A stretch of DNA of 64,000 nt from assembly GCA_019240475.1 (NCBI GenBank), contig JAFAYI010000019.1, positions 124,001 to 188,000 of the forward strand, in the 5' to 3' direction. A program made the position numbers and the translations under genes. This DNA is from Acidobacteriaceae bacterium. Its GTDB lineage: Bacteria; Acidobacteriota; Terriglobia; Bryobacterales; Bryobacteraceae. Positions 63,480 to 64,000 of this stretch are shown here, one piece after another. Under the pieces are notes generated by a model, which saw nothing but the letters and a program-made list of their open reading frames with translations, did not search any database and was not told where the DNA came from. Every line of letters begins with the position of its first letter. Within the stretch, counting starts at the first letter, position 1.

Positions 63480-64000
63480 ACGCCGCCCCTCGCATCGTCG
63501 AAGTCAGGCAGAACGTTTTCAAGCGCAACGACGAGGTCGCCCGCGCTCTGCGGAGCCGCTTTCAGGATGCGCGCGTTTTCGTCGTGAGCCTCGTATCGAG
63601 TCCGGGAACCGGCAAGACTGCATTTCTTGAGAAGACTCTCACGCTGCTCAAGCAACAATACCGCCCGGCCGCGCTGGTGGGCGATCTGGCCACCGACAAC
63701 GACGCCACCCGGTTGGCTCGCAGCCAAGCGCCTGTGAAGCAGATCACCACCGGGACGCTCTGCCATCTGGAGGCGGCCATGGTGGAGCGGGCGCTCGAAG
63801 ACTGGAACCTTTCCGATCTCGATTTCCTGTTCATCGAAAACGTGGGCAACCTGGTCTGCCCCGCTTCGTACGACCTGGGCGAAGATCTGCGGCTGGTTCT
63901 GTTGTCGGTGACCGAAGGCGAAGACAAACCCCTGAAGTACCCTGCCATCTTCAACGGGGCCGATCTCGGCGTCATCACCAAAATAGATTTGGCGGACGCC
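63476..64000 (+). CDS. hypB: Hydrogenase maturation GTPase HypB, 3' end outside window
   Basis: HypB is the nickel-dependent GTPase partner of HypA. 175 codons are visible and no stop is reached. The P-loop is SSPGTGKTAF near residue 41. The metal-binding Cys-His pair of the G domain is in GTLCHLEAAMV, ENVGNLVCPASYDLGE follows, and ITKIDLAD gives the guanine-binding motif. There is no N-terminal His-rich or CxxCGC metal tail, so storage of nickel is unlikely. The GTG start overlaps the hypA stop (GTGA). Confidence 0.93.
   Translation, partial: MNAAPRIVEVRQNVFKRNDEVARALRSRFQDARVFVVSLVSSPGTGKTAFLEKTLTLLKQQYRPAALVGDLATDNDATRLARSQAPVKQITTGTLCHLEAAMVERALEDWNLSDLDFLFIENVGNLVCPASYDLGEDLRLVLLSVTEGEDKPLKYPAIFNGADLGVITKIDLADA

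Noticed and set aside
1..64000. tRNA, rRNA, CRISPR, insertion sequence, integrase or phage genes
   Set aside because: None was seen on reading either strand; a covariance-model search for small RNAs could not be run.

Overview
The window is a GC-rich bacterial chromosome segment, densely coding on both strands, with many GTG/TTG starts and stop/start overlaps. The gene mix points to an aerobic soil Acidobacteriota, probably near Solibacter/Bryobacter. That mix is a high-affinity-type [NiFe]-hydrogenase operon, a Tad pilus locus, a trehalase pair, an SdhCAB-FumC segment and an agmatine deiminase/carbamoylputrescine amidase pair. The assignment is inferred from content; no rRNA is present. I saw no tRNA, rRNA, CRISPR, insertion sequence or prophage.

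1-10 kb: a DUF3300-type protein cut by the window edge, an MgtC-like protein, then a five-gene minus-strand run (isoprenoid-synthase-fold protein, PHP phosphoesterase, folD, coaE, HtrA-like protease). DinB-like, CHAD and lytic transglycosylase genes follow. 9.4-17.7 kb: a threonine-synthase-like protein that has lost its PLP lysine, an RRM protein, a zinc alcohol dehydrogenase, the aguA-aguB-fabG run, a UbiD decarboxylase and zwf. 17.7-27.9 kb: a DUF1275 gene with an internal deletion, two secreted alpha/alpha-barrel glycosidases (one a GH37 trehalase), small membrane proteins, a glycosyltransferase, queA and an Mrp ATPase without its cysteine pair.

27.9-38.3 kb: succinate dehydrogenase (sdhC-A-B), a glutaryl-CoA-type dehydrogenase, a TPR protein, mscL, recX, a YtxH protein, and a minus-strand run of a 32-residue membrane peptide, a squalene-cyclase-repeat protein and a DUF362 protein. 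38.5-50 kb: a Tad/Flp pilus locus (tadV, membrane protein, flp, cpaB, cpaC, tadZ, tadA, tadB, tadC) preceded by DUF192 and fumC.

50.2-64 kb: one plus-strand operon of 15 genes, most overlapping or nearly so. It encodes small and large subunits with group 1h (actinobacterial-type) features, including an aspartate where a proximal-cluster cysteine is expected. It also encodes five poorly characterised or divergent accessory proteins, a YceI protein, a maturation protease carrying an extra N-terminal domain, hypC, hypD, hypE, a tandem-SIS protein, hypF, a hypA that lacks its zinc ribbon, and hypB, which runs off the end. The likely function is scavenging of atmospheric H2 to feed respiration. 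The least described parts of the window are this accessory set, the shortened HypA, and the membrane protein coupled to the Flp pilin.
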